Shown here one piece after another: positions 47,545-60,012 of a stretch of 64,000 nt of DNA. Origin of the DNA: an uncultured Alphaproteobacteria bacterium (GTDB taxonomy: Bacteria; Pseudomonadota; Alphaproteobacteria; HIMB59; GCA-002718135); assembly GCA_902577945.1 (NCBI GenBank), contig CACHBB010000001.1, positions 45,344 to 109,343 of the forward strand, written 5' to 3'. Positions within the stretch are counted from its first letter, which is position 1. The number at the start of each line of letters is the position of its first letter. The position numbers and the translations under genes were made by a program. Below the pieces are notes generated by a model. The model searched no databases. It was given only the letters and a program-made list of their open reading frames with translations, and was not told the DNA's origin.

Positions 47545-48534
47545 ATGATATCAAAAGGCGTAAAATCAATATTTCCAATAAAAAACCAAGAAATTTGGGA
47601 TAGATATAAACAACATATTCAAGCCTTTTGGACAACAGAGGAAGTATCATTACAAGATGACTTAAGAGATCTTGAAACTTTAAATGATGGTGAAAAACAC
47701 TTTATAAAACATGTGCTTGCTTATTTTGCTAACTCTGAGGCAATGATTAATGAAAACTTAGCAAGTAGGTTTTACAAAGAAATACTAATACCTGAAGCAA
47801 GATGCTTTATCTCAATGCAAATGTTAAATGAATCAATTCATGCAGAAATGTACGGTCTTCAAATAGAAGCTTATGTAAAAGATGCAAAAGAAAAAGATAT
47901 GCTTTTTGATGCAATTCAAAATGTACCGTGCATTAACCATAAAGCACAATGGGTATCAAAATGGCTTAATGGTAGTCAAAATCTCCTAACCAGATTAATA
48001 GGTTTTGGATTAGTTGAAGGTTTGTTTTTTGCAGGCTCTTTCTGTGCCATATATTATTTTAGAAAAAGAGGGTTGTTACCTGGTTTAGCCTTATCTAACG
48101 ATTGGATTGCAAGAGACGAAGGAATGCACTTTAGCTTCTCATCGTTAATGTTTAGGACTTTAAGAGACAAGTTTAACAATAAAACATTAACCGATGCAGA
48201 TATTAGTGATTTATCTTTGATTCCTTCAGACGTGCCTCAATCACAGTTTGAGGAAATTGTTAGAGAAGCAGTAGCTTTTGAAAAAGAATTTGTAAAAGAT
48301 GCGCTACCAGTAGATTTAATTGGTATGAATGCTGATTTAATGTGTCAATATATCGAAGCTGTTGCAGACAGAATTGCTGATCTATTTGAATTTGACAGAG
48401 TCTTTAAAACAGAGAATCCTTTTGATTTTATGAGAGCTTTGGATGTTCAAAACGTTACAAACTTTTTTGAAAAAAGAGTATCTGAGTATCAAAGACCTAC
48501 TGATAGAGCTTTAAGTTTTGATGAAGCATTTTGA
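47545..48534 (+). CDS. nrdB: ribonucleoside-diphosphate reductase class Ia beta subunit
   Basis: 329 residues, ferritin-like. Diiron ligands are visible in DLRDLETL (Asp), SEAMINENL (Glu), NESIHAEMYG (Glu96, His99) and the second-half ARDEGMHFSF. Tyr103 stands at the position of E. coli Tyr122, so this is a tyrosyl-radical enzyme and not the Mn/Fe or radical-lacking type. The C-terminal tail is the NrdA docking peptide. Good Shine-Dalgarno AAGGAG. The stop TGA overlaps the next ATG by one base. Confidence 0.97.
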   Translation: MISKGVKSIFPIKNQEIWDRYKQHIQAFWTTEEVSLQDDLRDLETLNDGEKHFIKHVLAYFANSEAMINENLASRFYKEILIPEARCFISMQMLNESIHAEMYGLQIEAYVKDAKEKDMLFDAIQNVPCINHKAQWVSKWLNGSQNLLTRLIGFGLVEGLFFAGSFCAIYYFRKRGLLPGLALSNDWIARDEGMHFSFSSLMFRTLRDKFNNKTLTDADISDLSLIPSDVPQSQFEEIVREAVAFEKEFVKDALPVDLIGMNADLMCQYIEAVADRIADLFEFDRVFKTENPFDFMRALDVQNVTNFFEKRVSEYQRPTDRALSFDEAF

Positions 48535-48773
48535 TGGAAGCAGAGATATATTCTAAAACTAACTGTGGATATTGTGATAGAGCTAAACTACGGTTAGCTA
48601 AATATAATCCAAAGATTTATATGCTTGACACAGATTATACGAGAGAAGACTTTTTTGAAAAGTTCCCGAATGCAAAAACTTTCCCTCAAATAATTTTAAA
48701 TGGTGAAAAAATTGGAGGGTATCATGAGCTTGAAAAATGGTTTGAAATGAATACCTTTGATGAAGAATTTTAA
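48534..48773 (+). CDS. glutaredoxin-like protein, probable electron donor to ribonucleotide reductase
   Basis: 79 residues from the ATG overlapping the nrdB stop (TGATG). Glutaredoxin fold with active site CGYC (codons 11-14), cis-Pro segment TFPQIILNG and GGYHELEKW. The operon position after nrdB argues that it reduces the NrdA shuttle cysteines, a role like NrdH or Grx1; CGYC is closer to Grx than to NrdH (CVQC). Its 3' end runs against the minus-strand ArfA-like frame. Confidence 0.88.
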   Translation: MEAEIYSKTNCGYCDRAKLRLAKYNPKIYMLDTDYTREDFFEKFPNAKTFPQIILNGEKIGGYHELEKWFEMNTFDEEF

Positions 48774-48897
48774 ATAACCTTTTTTTTCCTTTTCTTGTGT
48801 AAGCTTTTTTATTTTTAACAATTCTTTGTTTATACTTAGGCAGCTTTAAATCTTGAGCAAAGGGATTTCTTTTCTTGATTTTTTTTTTTATTTCCAT
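48598..48897 (-). CDS. arfA: ArfA-like alternative ribosome-rescue factor (only the first ~43 codons look genuine)
   Basis: A minus-strand frame whose ATG lies ten bases after the polA stop. Codons 1-43 read like ArfA: RNPFAQDLKLPKYKQRIVKN followed by KKAYTRKGKK corresponds to the ArfA core (E. coli: [23 protein letters not shown]), the segment that enters the mRNA channel of stalled ribosomes and recruits RF2. After that the frame has no stop and runs about 55 codons antisense through the glutaredoxin gene, which is surely not protein-coding by design. An A8 tract (template 48780-48787) precedes this; one extra A would end the protein at a TAA at 48770-48772. Either slippage, an assembly indel, or ArfA-style no-stop control explains the long frame. 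Confidence 0.6.
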   Translation of the reverse strand: MEIKKKIKKRNPFAQDLKLPKYKQRIVKNKKAYTRKGKKRLFKILHQRYSFQTIFQAHDTLQFFHHLKLFEGKFLHSGTFQKSLLSYNLCQAYKSLDYI

Positions 48898-48907
48898 AAA
48901 CTATGGT

Positions 48908-51649
48908 CTAATGTGCCTGTCCCCAATGATCACCAGCACCAAAATCAACTGTTAGTGGAACTGAAAAATCTTTATATTTTAAATGTACTGACTCCATAAT
49001 CGTTTTTACATTACTTACTAAATTGTCATATTTTTTACTTTCTACTTCAAAAATTAGTTCATCATGTACTTGTAAAAGCATTTCAGCCTCAATATTTTTA
49101 AGTTTGATTTGCTTATGAATTTCAATCATTGCTAACTTAATAATGTCTGCTGCACTACCTTGAATTGGTGCATTAATGGCTTGTCTTTCAGCAAACCCTC
49201 TAACAGCAAAATTCTTATCAGCAATTCCCTTAATATTAATTTTTCTTTTAAAAATTGTTTCAACATATTGATTTGTTTTTGCGAAATCAATTTGATGATC
49301 CATATATTTTTTAATTTTTGGATATTTAATAAAATACTCATTTATATAATCTTTTGCTTCCGTATTGGAAATATCAAGTTGTTTAGCTAAGCCGTATGGG
49401 CTAATTCCATATAAAATGCCAAAATTAATTGCTTTTGCTTTTCTTCTATAATCATTGTTCATTTGACTATCATTTAAATTAAATATTTCTTTAGCAGTTG
49501 ATGCGTGAATATCTTCATTGTTTTTAAAAGCTTTAATAAAATTTTTATCACTAGAAATTTCTGCAGCTAATCTGAGCTCTATTTGAGAATAATCAAAACT
49601 GACTAATTTTTTCCCTTTTCCACTAACAAAAGCTGTTCTTATTTTTTTTCCATTTTCAGTTCTAATTGGAATATTTTGAAGATTTGGATCTGTAGAGCTT
49701 AATCTACCAGTTAAAGTGTTAGCTAAACCAAATGATGTATGAACTCTACTTTTACCATCTGTTAATCTAATTAAAGCATCTGTATAAGTTGATTTAAGTT
49801 TTGTTAATTCCCTCCAATCAAGAACGAGTTGTGCAATTTCAAATCCATCTGAGGCTAGATTATTTAAAGTAGAAGAATCAGTAGAATATGTGCCTGATTT
49901 TGTTTTTTTACCACCAGGTATTTTAAGATTAACAAATAATATCTCTCCTAATTGTTTGGGTGAACCAATATTGAACTCTTCTTTAGAAAATTTATAAATA
50001 TTCTTTTCAAGTTTTTTACTTTCATTTTCAAATTCATTACTTAGACTTGTTAAAAAATTTTTATTTACCTCTATGCCATTCGCTTCAATTGAAGATAATA
50101 CCTCTACAAGAGGCAAATCAATGTTTTGATAAACAAAATTAGCCTTTTCTTTTATTAAACGAGGATAAAGATTTTGAAAAAGCCTGAATGTTAATAGAGA
50201 ATCTTCAGCAGCATAATTAATTGCGTTATCAATAGTTACTTTATCAAAAGTAATTTCATTTTTTCCTGTACCAACAACTTCTTTATATTTAATTGTTGTA
50301 TGATCTAAATGATTAAATGAAAGATCATCTAAATTATGCTTATAAATCCCATTATCAATTGAGTAGGAAATTAACATTGTGTCTGCAATTGAATTAAACG
50401 TTACTCCGTACTTATTTAAAATTCTAATATCATATTTTATGTTTTGACCAATTTTTAAGATTGATTCGTTTTTACAAATTTTATTAATATGATTAATTAC
50501 ATAATTTTCCTCTAATTGATTATCAATTTTTTTTGATCCATCTGAAGTAGTATGGTTTATAGGAATATAATAAGAAATGTTTTCACTATAACATATTGAT
50601 ATACCAACTAATTTAGCTTTTTCTACATTAAGTGAGTTAGTTTCAGTATCAATAGCGCATATACCTTTTTTTTCAATTTCGGTTAAAATCTTTTCAAGAT
50701 TTTTCTTTGAATTAATTAATTGGTACTTTGGTTCTATTTCTTTTTTATGAATAATGTCATCATTATTACTAGATATAAAAGAATTGGATTTTAATCTTTC
50801 AGATGTTGATCTAAAGCCTTGCTCTTTAAGGAACTCAAAAATATTATTATTTTCATTTTTTAATTCATTATACGTTCTTATTTTGTTAATACTCTCAGGT
50901 ATTTGCACATCATTTTTTAATGTTACAAGTTCTAAACTTAATCTAATATCATCTTCTGCTTCTGTTAAAATATTTCTTCTTTTTTCTTGTTTAATTTTAC
51001 TTAAATTTATCATTAACCCATCAATATCATTAAATTCATTTATTAGTTGAGATGCTGTTTTAGGGCCAATACCTGGAGCACCTGGAATGTTATCTACTTT
51101 GTCTCCTGTTAGAGCTTGAATAAAAATAACTTTATCTGGTTGCACTCCAAATTTTTCCTCAACATCTTTAATTTCTATTTTTTTATTTTTCATTGGATCA
51201 AGCATTGTCACATTTTTACTGACAAGCTGCATTAAATCTTTATCTGAGGAAACTATGATCGTCTCAATTTTATCTTTTTCTGCTAAGTTTACATAAGTAG
51301 CAATTAAATCGTCAGCTTCGAATCCCTCTATTTCTAGTTGAGGTATATTAAAACTTTTTACACATTCTCTTATTAATGGAAATTGTGGAATTAGATCATC
51401 AGGGGCCTCACCTCTGTTAGCCTTATATTCAGGATAAATATTATTTCTAAAATTTTCCCTTGCAGCATCAAAAATGACTATCATTTTATCATCACTGTAG
51501 TCTTCAATAAGTTTAACAAGCATATTGGTAAACCCAAAAACAGCATTAATTGGTGTCCCATCGGCTCGGTTCATTGGTGGTAATCCATAATATGCTCTAA
51601 AAATGTATGCTGAACCATCAACTAATATCAATCTGCTCTTTTTATTCAT
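48908..51649 (-). CDS. polA: DNA polymerase I
   Basis: 913 residues with all three activities: 5'-3' exonuclease (1 to about 290; LILVDGSAYIFRAYYGLPPM start, EGFEADDLIATY), 3'-5' proofreading (about 310-490; CAIDTETNSLNV retains the DxE pair, later NYAAEDSLLTFRL), and the polymerase domain (SFDYSQIELRLAAEIS motif A, RRKAKAINFGILYG motif B, LLQVHDELIFEV motif C). It fills gaps after primer removal and excision repair. Stop TAG; the ArfA-like frame begins ten bases later. Divergent from the ABC ATPase (31 bases between starts). Confidence 0.98.
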   Translation of the reverse strand: MNKKSRLILVDGSAYIFRAYYGLPPMNRADGTPINAVFGFTNMLVKLIEDYSDDKMIVIFDAARENFRNNIYPEYKANRGEAPDDLIPQFPLIRECVKSFNIPQLEIEGFEADDLIATYVNLAEKDKIETIIVSSDKDLMQLVSKNVTMLDPMKNKKIEIKDVEEKFGVQPDKVIFIQALTGDKVDNIPGAPGIGPKTASQLINEFNDIDGLMINLSKIKQEKRRNILTEAEDDIRLSLELVTLKNDVQIPESINKIRTYNELKNENNNIFEFLKEQGFRSTSERLKSNSFISSNNDDIIHKKEIEPKYQLINSKKNLEKILTEIEKKGICAIDTETNSLNVEKAKLVGISICYSENISYYIPINHTTSDGSKKIDNQLEENYVINHINKICKNESILKIGQNIKYDIRILNKYGVTFNSIADTMLISYSIDNGIYKHNLDDLSFNHLDHTTIKYKEVVGTGKNEITFDKVTIDNAINYAAEDSLLTFRLFQNLYPRLIKEKANFVYQNIDLPLVEVLSSIEANGIEVNKNFLTSLSNEFENESKKLEKNIYKFSKEEFNIGSPKQLGEILFVNLKIPGGKKTKSGTYSTDSSTLNNLASDGFEIAQLVLDWRELTKLKSTYTDALIRLTDGKSRVHTSFGLANTLTGRLSSTDPNLQNIPIRTENGKKIRTAFVSGKGKKLVSFDYSQIELRLAAEISSDKNFIKAFKNNEDIHASTAKEIFNLNDSQMNNDYRRKAKAINFGILYGISPYGLAKQLDISNTEAKDYINEYFIKYPKIKKYMDHQIDFAKTNQYVETIFKRKINIKGIADKNFAVRGFAERQAINAPIQGSAADIIKLAMIEIHKQIKLKNIEAEMLLQVHDELIFEVESKKYDNLVSNVKTIMESVHLKYKDFSVPLTVDFGAGDHWGQAH

Positions 51650-51680
51650 AGTATTTTTAAATATATAAGATTCTAAAATA

Positions 51681-52604
51681 ATGTCAGATTATAAATATTC
51701 AATTCAAGCAGAAAATGTAAATAAAATATTTTATAAAAATTCAATTATGGTTTCTGCCCTAAACGATTTTAATATTAATATTAAAAAAGGAAGTATTCAC
51801 GGTTTATTAGGTCCAAATGGTGCTGGTAAATCTACTTTTATTAATATCTTAGGTGGCCTTGTAAAAAAAACTACAGGATCAATCAATATATGTGGTATTG
51901 ATATCGATAAAAATTCAAAGTTAAGTAAGTTCAAAATTGGAATAGTACCTCAAGAATTAAATATTGACCCTTTTTTTTCTCCTGTAGAATTACTTGAGCT
52001 ACAAGCGGGTTTATACGGAATTCCTAAGAAGAAGAGAAAAACTGATGAAATACTAGAAAATCTTAAATTGTCTGATCAAAGAAATTCATATGCAAGAACT
52101 TTGTCTGGTGGGATGAGAAGAAGATTATTAATTGCAAAAGCATTAGTTCATAGTCCTGAAATGTTAATACTCGATGAACCTACTGCAGGTGTTGACATAA
52201 ATATTAGATCTTCTGTTTGGGATTATATTAAAAAAATTAACAAGAGTGGCACAACTATTTGTCTTACTACTCATTATTTAGAAGAAGCAGAAAATTTATG
52301 TAATCACATAACTATTTTAAATAAAGGCTATGTAGTTAAGGATGATAGTAAGATAAATTTACTTAATGTTATTTCTAAAAAAACTGTAAAATTTATTTTA
52401 GAAAAAGAAGTAAAGATACCAAAATCATTCGAGAAACTTGATGTTACAATCAAAAAAAATGAAATGTTTATTAATTATGATAAACAATTAACAACAATTG
52501 TAGAAATAATTAAAATTTTAAACAAAGAAAATATTAATTTTACAGAAATTGAAACATTTGAAAGTGATTTAGAAGATGTTTTTTTAAAACTTACAAATAA
52601 TTAA
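51681..52604 (+). CDS. ABC-2 type transporter ATP-binding protein
   Basis: 307 residues, one ABC domain plus a C-terminal extension of about 80 residues typical of ABC-2 exporters (NodI/CcmA-like group). Walker A GPNGAGKST (44-52), signature LSGGMRRRLLIAKAL, Walker B MLILDEPTAGVD and H-loop LTTHYLEEAE are complete. No permease gene is adjacent: the next gene is an O-antigen-ligase-like protein that starts immediately after the stop. The substrate is unknown; a lipid or polysaccharide precursor is possible given the neighbour. Confidence 0.9.
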   Translation: MSDYKYSIQAENVNKIFYKNSIMVSALNDFNINIKKGSIHGLLGPNGAGKSTFINILGGLVKKTTGSINICGIDIDKNSKLSKFKIGIVPQELNIDPFFSPVELLELQAGLYGIPKKKRKTDEILENLKLSDQRNSYARTLSGGMRRRLLIAKALVHSPEMLILDEPTAGVDINIRSSVWDYIKKINKSGTTICLTTHYLEEAENLCNHITILNKGYVVKDDSKINLLNVISKKTVKFILEKEVKIPKSFEKLDVTIKKNEMFINYDKQLTTIVEIIKILNKENINFTEIETFESDLEDVFLKLTNN

Positions 52605-53954
52605 ATGTATAAATATTTCTCATTTAATAAAATTTATTATTTAATTTTCGTTTCTATATTTTTTTTTTTAATTACTGGTCCAGCTATACCTGATATTTTT
52701 TTAACTTTCCTTGTACTTGTAACATTATTTTTAAAAAGAGATATTTTTTTTGCGGATTATAATAAATGGTTTATTTTATATATCATTTTATGGTCATGTT
52801 TTATCATCTCTAGCTTGTTCGCATATAATGTTTATAGCTCATTAATAGAAACGGTCATTTTCATTCGATTTATTCTTTTTATTTTTATAAGTTATATACT
52901 TTTAAAGAATTTAGACTTCAAATTATTAAAATATCTTTTATATTTTATCTTTATTTGCTGTTTATTTGTTACAATTGACACTCTATTTCAATATTATAAT
53001 TATACTTATACAAATGGATTTGGTGAAGATTTGTTTGGAAGAAAACCTGAAGGTCTTTATGGAAGATTAAGTGGTCCATTTAATGATCTTGTACCAGGAT
53101 CATACTTATCAAGGTTATGTTTTTTTATATTAATAATATATTTAATAAATTTTAGTGAAAATAGAAAAAAAATAGAGTTAAATTTCTTCTTTATTTTATC
53201 CTTGGGATTAATTTTTAGCACAATATATTTTACAGGAGAAAGAATGTCAGTTGCTACAACACTTTTAGGCTTATTTTTATGTATTTTATTTGCAAGTAAA
53301 TTAAGGAAAGTTTTGCTTCTATCATTCTTATTTTCATTAATATTTATTAGCTTAAATGTAAATTTTCACCCTCATTATAAAAATTATAAGATTTTAAAAT
53401 CTAATTCTCAACATGAAGGTTTGATTATAGAAAGAGAAATTGCCTGTAATGACAATATGGTTTGTAGTAAAGAATTCAAAGTACAACCAGAATTTATAAA
53501 GATATTAAAAGAATTTAATAAATCTGCTTATGGAGAAATATACCTTTCTGGATTACATATGTGGACAGACTTTAAGTTATTTGGAATTGGTTTAAATAAT
53601 TTTTATAGAGTATGCATAAATGAGAAAAAATATAATAAATATAATACAAGTTTTGGTTGTACAACTCATCCTCATAATATGTATTTACAATCTCTTGTAG
53701 AAACTGGATTGATTGGTTTTTTAATTTTTTTATTTTTGATGGTTTTAATTATTATTAAAATAGTAAAAACTCATGAAAAAAATTTAAGGATTTTATTATT
53801 TTCAATATACTTAACAATTTTTTGGCCGATAATGTCGACTGGGAGCTTTCTTAAAAACTGGAATATGGTTTTTATAAGTTTAATAATAAGTTTGATATTG
53901 ATTTTTTCAAATATAAAATTGGAAGATAATAAAATAGAAAAGAGTAAAATATAA
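52605..53954 (+). CDS. O-antigen ligase / polymerase family membrane protein (WaaL/Wzy-like)
   Basis: 449 residues with about ten to twelve hydrophobic segments. A large periplasmic loop (roughly 265-345) is followed by THPHNMYLQSLVETGLIGFL, matching the H-x-H-N-x3-L-x3-E-x-G pattern of the Wzy_C/WaaL superfamily; an Arg-rich patch FTGERMSVAT lies before it. Such proteins ligate undecaprenyl-linked O-antigen to lipid A-core or polymerise repeats. Ligase rather than polymerase is suggested by its length and by the LPS core genes elsewhere in the window. ATG directly follows the ABC ATPase stop. Confidence 0.8.
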   Translation: MYKYFSFNKIYYLIFVSIFFFLITGPAIPDIFLTFLVLVTLFLKRDIFFADYNKWFILYIILWSCFIISSLFAYNVYSSLIETVIFIRFILFIFISYILLKNLDFKLLKYLLYFIFICCLFVTIDTLFQYYNYTYTNGFGEDLFGRKPEGLYGRLSGPFNDLVPGSYLSRLCFFILIIYLINFSENRKKIELNFFFILSLGLIFSTIYFTGERMSVATTLLGLFLCILFASKLRKVLLLSFLFSLIFISLNVNFHPHYKNYKILKSNSQHEGLIIEREIACNDNMVCSKEFKVQPEFIKILKEFNKSAYGEIYLSGLHMWTDFKLFGIGLNNFYRVCINEKKYNKYNTSFGCTTHPHNMYLQSLVETGLIGFLIFLFLMVLIIIKIVKTHEKNLRILLFSIYLTIFWPIMSTGSFLKNWNMVFISLIISLILIFSNIKLEDNKIEKSKI

Positions 53955-53987
53955 TTTTTTAAAAATTTAAAGTAGAATTATGATTTT

Positions 53988-54677
53988 CTAATCATATAAT
54001 GAGTACCTTACAATACAATACATAGCAAGAATTCCATCAAACCATGATATTTTTTTTCCTTCAGAAAAACTTCTTCCATGATAATTTATTCCAACTTCAT
54101 GAAAATCACATTTTATTTTTGCCAATTTAATTGTTATTTCAGGCTCTATTCCGAAACTATTTTCTTTAAGTTTAATTGATTTTAATTTTTTTGTTTTAAT
54201 TGCTTTGAAACAAGTTTCTACATCTGTCAAATTTAAATTTGTTATTAAATTACAAAAACTTGTAATTAAATAATTACCAAATCTTTGTTTTAAGTTAATA
54301 AGTTTTGAAATACCTTTTCCAGTAAACCTTGATCCATACACAACATCTGCTTTACCATCTAAAATTGGTTGAATAACTCTTATATGTTCCGCAGGATCGT
54401 ATTCTAGATCTGCATCTTGAATTATACATATATCACCGGATGCTAAATTTATAGCTTCTCTTAGGCAAAAACCCTTGCCCATATTTTTATCATTAAAAAT
54501 TATCTTAAATAAATTATTATTCTTATATTTTTGGATAATATTCTTTGAATTGTCAGTTGAACAATCATCAATTACTATAATTTCTTTATTATTATAATTA
54601 TTATTTATAACTCTATTTAAAATTGTTTCAATTGTGCTTTCTTCATTATAGCATGGTATTATAACACTTAATTTCAT
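53988..54677 (-). CDS. glycosyltransferase family 2 (dolichyl/polyprenyl-phosphate hexose synthase-like)
   Basis: 229 residues, GT-A fold. N terminus LSVIIPCYNEESTIETIL, EIIVIDDCSTDNS, the DxD-type motif IIQDADLEYDP, and the substrate segment GSRFTGKG are DPM1/GT2 features. It ends without C-terminal membrane helices, like single-domain polyprenyl-phosphate mannose/glucose synthases. Likely supplies a lipid-linked hexose to membrane GT-C enzymes or modifies surface glycan. It stands alone, convergent with the WaaL-like gene and upstream-adjacent to regA on the same strand. Confidence 0.87.
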   Translation of the reverse strand: MKLSVIIPCYNEESTIETILNRVINNNYNNKEIIVIDDCSTDNSKNIIQKYKNNNLFKIIFNDKNMGKGFCLREAINLASGDICIIQDADLEYDPAEHIRVIQPILDGKADVVYGSRFTGKGISKLINLKQRFGNYLITSFCNLITNLNLTDVETCFKAIKTKKLKSIKLKENSFGIEPEITIKLAKIKCDFHEVGINYHGRSFSEGKKISWFDGILAMYCIVRYSLYD

Positions 54678-54708
54678 TGCAGTATTTTAATGAAAACATA
54701 ACATACTA

Positions 54709-55236
54709 TTATTCTCTTGGTGCATGTTTATTTAAAATTCTTTGAAGGGTTCTTCTATGCATTCTAAGTCTTCTTGCAGTCTCTGATACATTGCGATTAC
54801 ATTGTATAAATACTCTTTGTATATGTTCCCACCTTATTCTATCAGCAGTCATTGGGTTTTCAGGTGGAGGTGGAAGAACTTCTTTTGAGTTTGTCAATGC
54901 ATCATATATTTGATCAATTTCTGCTGGTTTAGGCAAATAATCTATAGCCCCTGATTTTATAGCAGCTACTGCAGTAGCAATGTTTCCATAACCAGTTAGA
55001 AGTAAAGATTTAGTTTGTGGACTAATTTTTTGAATCTCTTTAACTAGTTCTAATCCAGATCCATCTTCTAAACGCATATCAACTATGGCAAAATCAAAAT
55101 CATTTTCTTTAACCATTATAATTGAGTCTTTAAATGTTGGTGATGATTCAACAGAAAATCCTTTTTTTTCCATTGATCTACTAAGTCTTTCTCTAAACGG
55201 TAGATCATCATCTACTATTAATAATTTCATATTCAT
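54709..55236 (-). CDS. regA: redox response regulator RegA/ActR/PrrA
   Basis: 175 residues. Receiver domain with LLIVDDDLPF and phospho-acceptor Asp53 in FAIVDMRLEDGSGLEL, and YLPKPAE with the conserved Lys; a proline-rich hinge (EVLPPPPENP, about 118-127); and a Fis-type helix-turn-helix at the C terminus (VSETARRLRMHRRTLQRIL). The Pro linker and HTH are nearly invariant in RegA proteins, so the identification is firm. In relatives it controls respiration, carbon and nitrogen fixation genes in response to redox. The ATG overlaps the regB stop (ATGA). Confidence 0.95.
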   Translation of the reverse strand: MNMKLLIVDDDLPFRERLSRSMEKKGFSVESSPTFKDSIIMVKENDFDFAIVDMRLEDGSGLELVKEIQKISPQTKSLLLTGYGNIATAVAAIKSGAIDYLPKPAEIDQIYDALTNSKEVLPPPPENPMTADRIRWEHIQRVFIQCNRNVSETARRLRMHRRTLQRILNKHAPRE

Positions 55237-56462
55237 ATCATTAAAATAGATTTATCGTAGCTAATTTCAACTACAGCAGTATTTTCTTTAGAATTATAAA
55301 ATTTGATATTACCGCCCATATTTTCAATTAAATTTTTAGCAATAAATATTCCTAAACCCATACCTTCGCTATTTTTTGAAATATATGGCTCCCCTAATTT
55401 ATCTAAAATATCTTTAGGAAAACCACTTTTATCATTTTCAATTTTTATTAAGACATTTTTTTTTTGATAAATTAATTCGACTAACACATTATCTTCAGAA
55501 TATCTTATTGCGTTTTGAATTATATTTCCAAATGCATACATAATCTCGTCCTTAAAAATTATTTCTGGTTCATTATTTTCAAAATTTTCAATTAAATTTA
55601 GTTTTTTAGTTTTATTAAATTTATCAAAATTTATCTTTATTAAATCTGAAATTTTTACTTTATCTAAAAATTTGTCTTTAAGCTTTAGTGGATTTTTTGA
55701 TAACTTTTGTAAGATCTCTTTACATCTCTCTGCTTGTGACTTTAACAATAAAATATCTTTAGTAATATTTTGATCTTTATTTAAATTTTTATCTTTAATT
55801 AAATCATTTATTATTAGAAAAATTGTATTTAAGGGTGTGCCCAATTCATGAGCAGTAGCAGCACTCAATGAACCAACCTCTGTTATTTTTTTTTGATTCA
55901 GAATTTGTAATTTAGAAACAGACAATGCATTTGATATTTTTCTAGAAGAACTTGCAAAAATATACGCATAGATTGCAATAAAAATTACTGTAATAATTAA
56001 TGACGCTACTAAACCAAAATTATAAATATCTGGTAAAATAAAATTATTACCTAAATTAAGTGGAATAAAATAAAAACTCAATATTATTATTATAATAATT
56101 GAAATAAAAGATAATATTACTGTTAGAAGAGCTGGAAGATATGATGCTGAAGTAATCACTGGTGCTAAAATCAGAATTGAAAAAGGATTTATAATTCCTC
56201 CAGTTAAAAAGAGTAGGATCCCTAATTGTAAAGTGTCAAATAATAAATATAAAAATGCCTTTATATTGCTGATAGTTTTATTTTTTCTTTCTTCAATATA
56301 AGAATAAAAATTAATTATTAAAGAAAATAAAACAATTATTAAAGTTTCATAAAATGGTATTTGAATATTAAGAATAAAAAATACAAAAAATATTGCAATA
56401 AACTGACCAAAAATAGCAATCCATCTTATTTTAATTAGATTACTAAGCAAAATTGTATTCAC
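55233..56462 (-). CDS. regB: redox sensor histidine kinase RegB/ActS/PrrB
   Basis: 409 residues. Six hydrophobic helices (to about 172) contain LTGGIINPFS (88-94 GGxxNPF), the proposed quinone-binding motif of RegB. The H box is LSAATAHELGTPLNTIFLII with His205, and Cys247 in QAERCKEIL corresponds to the redox-active cysteine of Rhodobacter RegB. The ATPase domain follows (GNIIQNAIRYSEDN; GMGLGIFIAKNLI). Start is GTG. It forms a two-gene operon with regA, downstream of gyrB on the same strand (6-base gap). Confidence 0.94.
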   Translation of the reverse strand: MNTILLSNLIKIRWIAIFGQFIAIFFVFFILNIQIPFYETLIIVLFSLIINFYSYIEERKNKTISNIKAFLYLLFDTLQLGILLFLTGGIINPFSILILAPVITSASYLPALLTVILSFISIIIIIILSFYFIPLNLGNNFILPDIYNFGLVASLIITVIFIAIYAYIFASSSRKISNALSVSKLQILNQKKITEVGSLSAATAHELGTPLNTIFLIINDLIKDKNLNKDQNITKDILLLKSQAERCKEILQKLSKNPLKLKDKFLDKVKISDLIKINFDKFNKTKKLNLIENFENNEPEIIFKDEIMYAFGNIIQNAIRYSEDNVLVELIYQKKNVLIKIENDKSGFPKDILDKLGEPYISKNSEGMGLGIFIAKNLIENMGGNIKFYNSKENTAVVEISYDKSILMI

Positions 56463-56468
56463 TAGAAA

Positions 56469-60007
<3,539 letters not shown>

Positions 60008-60012
60008 ATTTT

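Noticed and set aside
48774..48830. Bidirectional terminator between the nrd operon and polA/arfA.
   Set aside because: There are T-rich and A-rich tracts but no stem of useful length.
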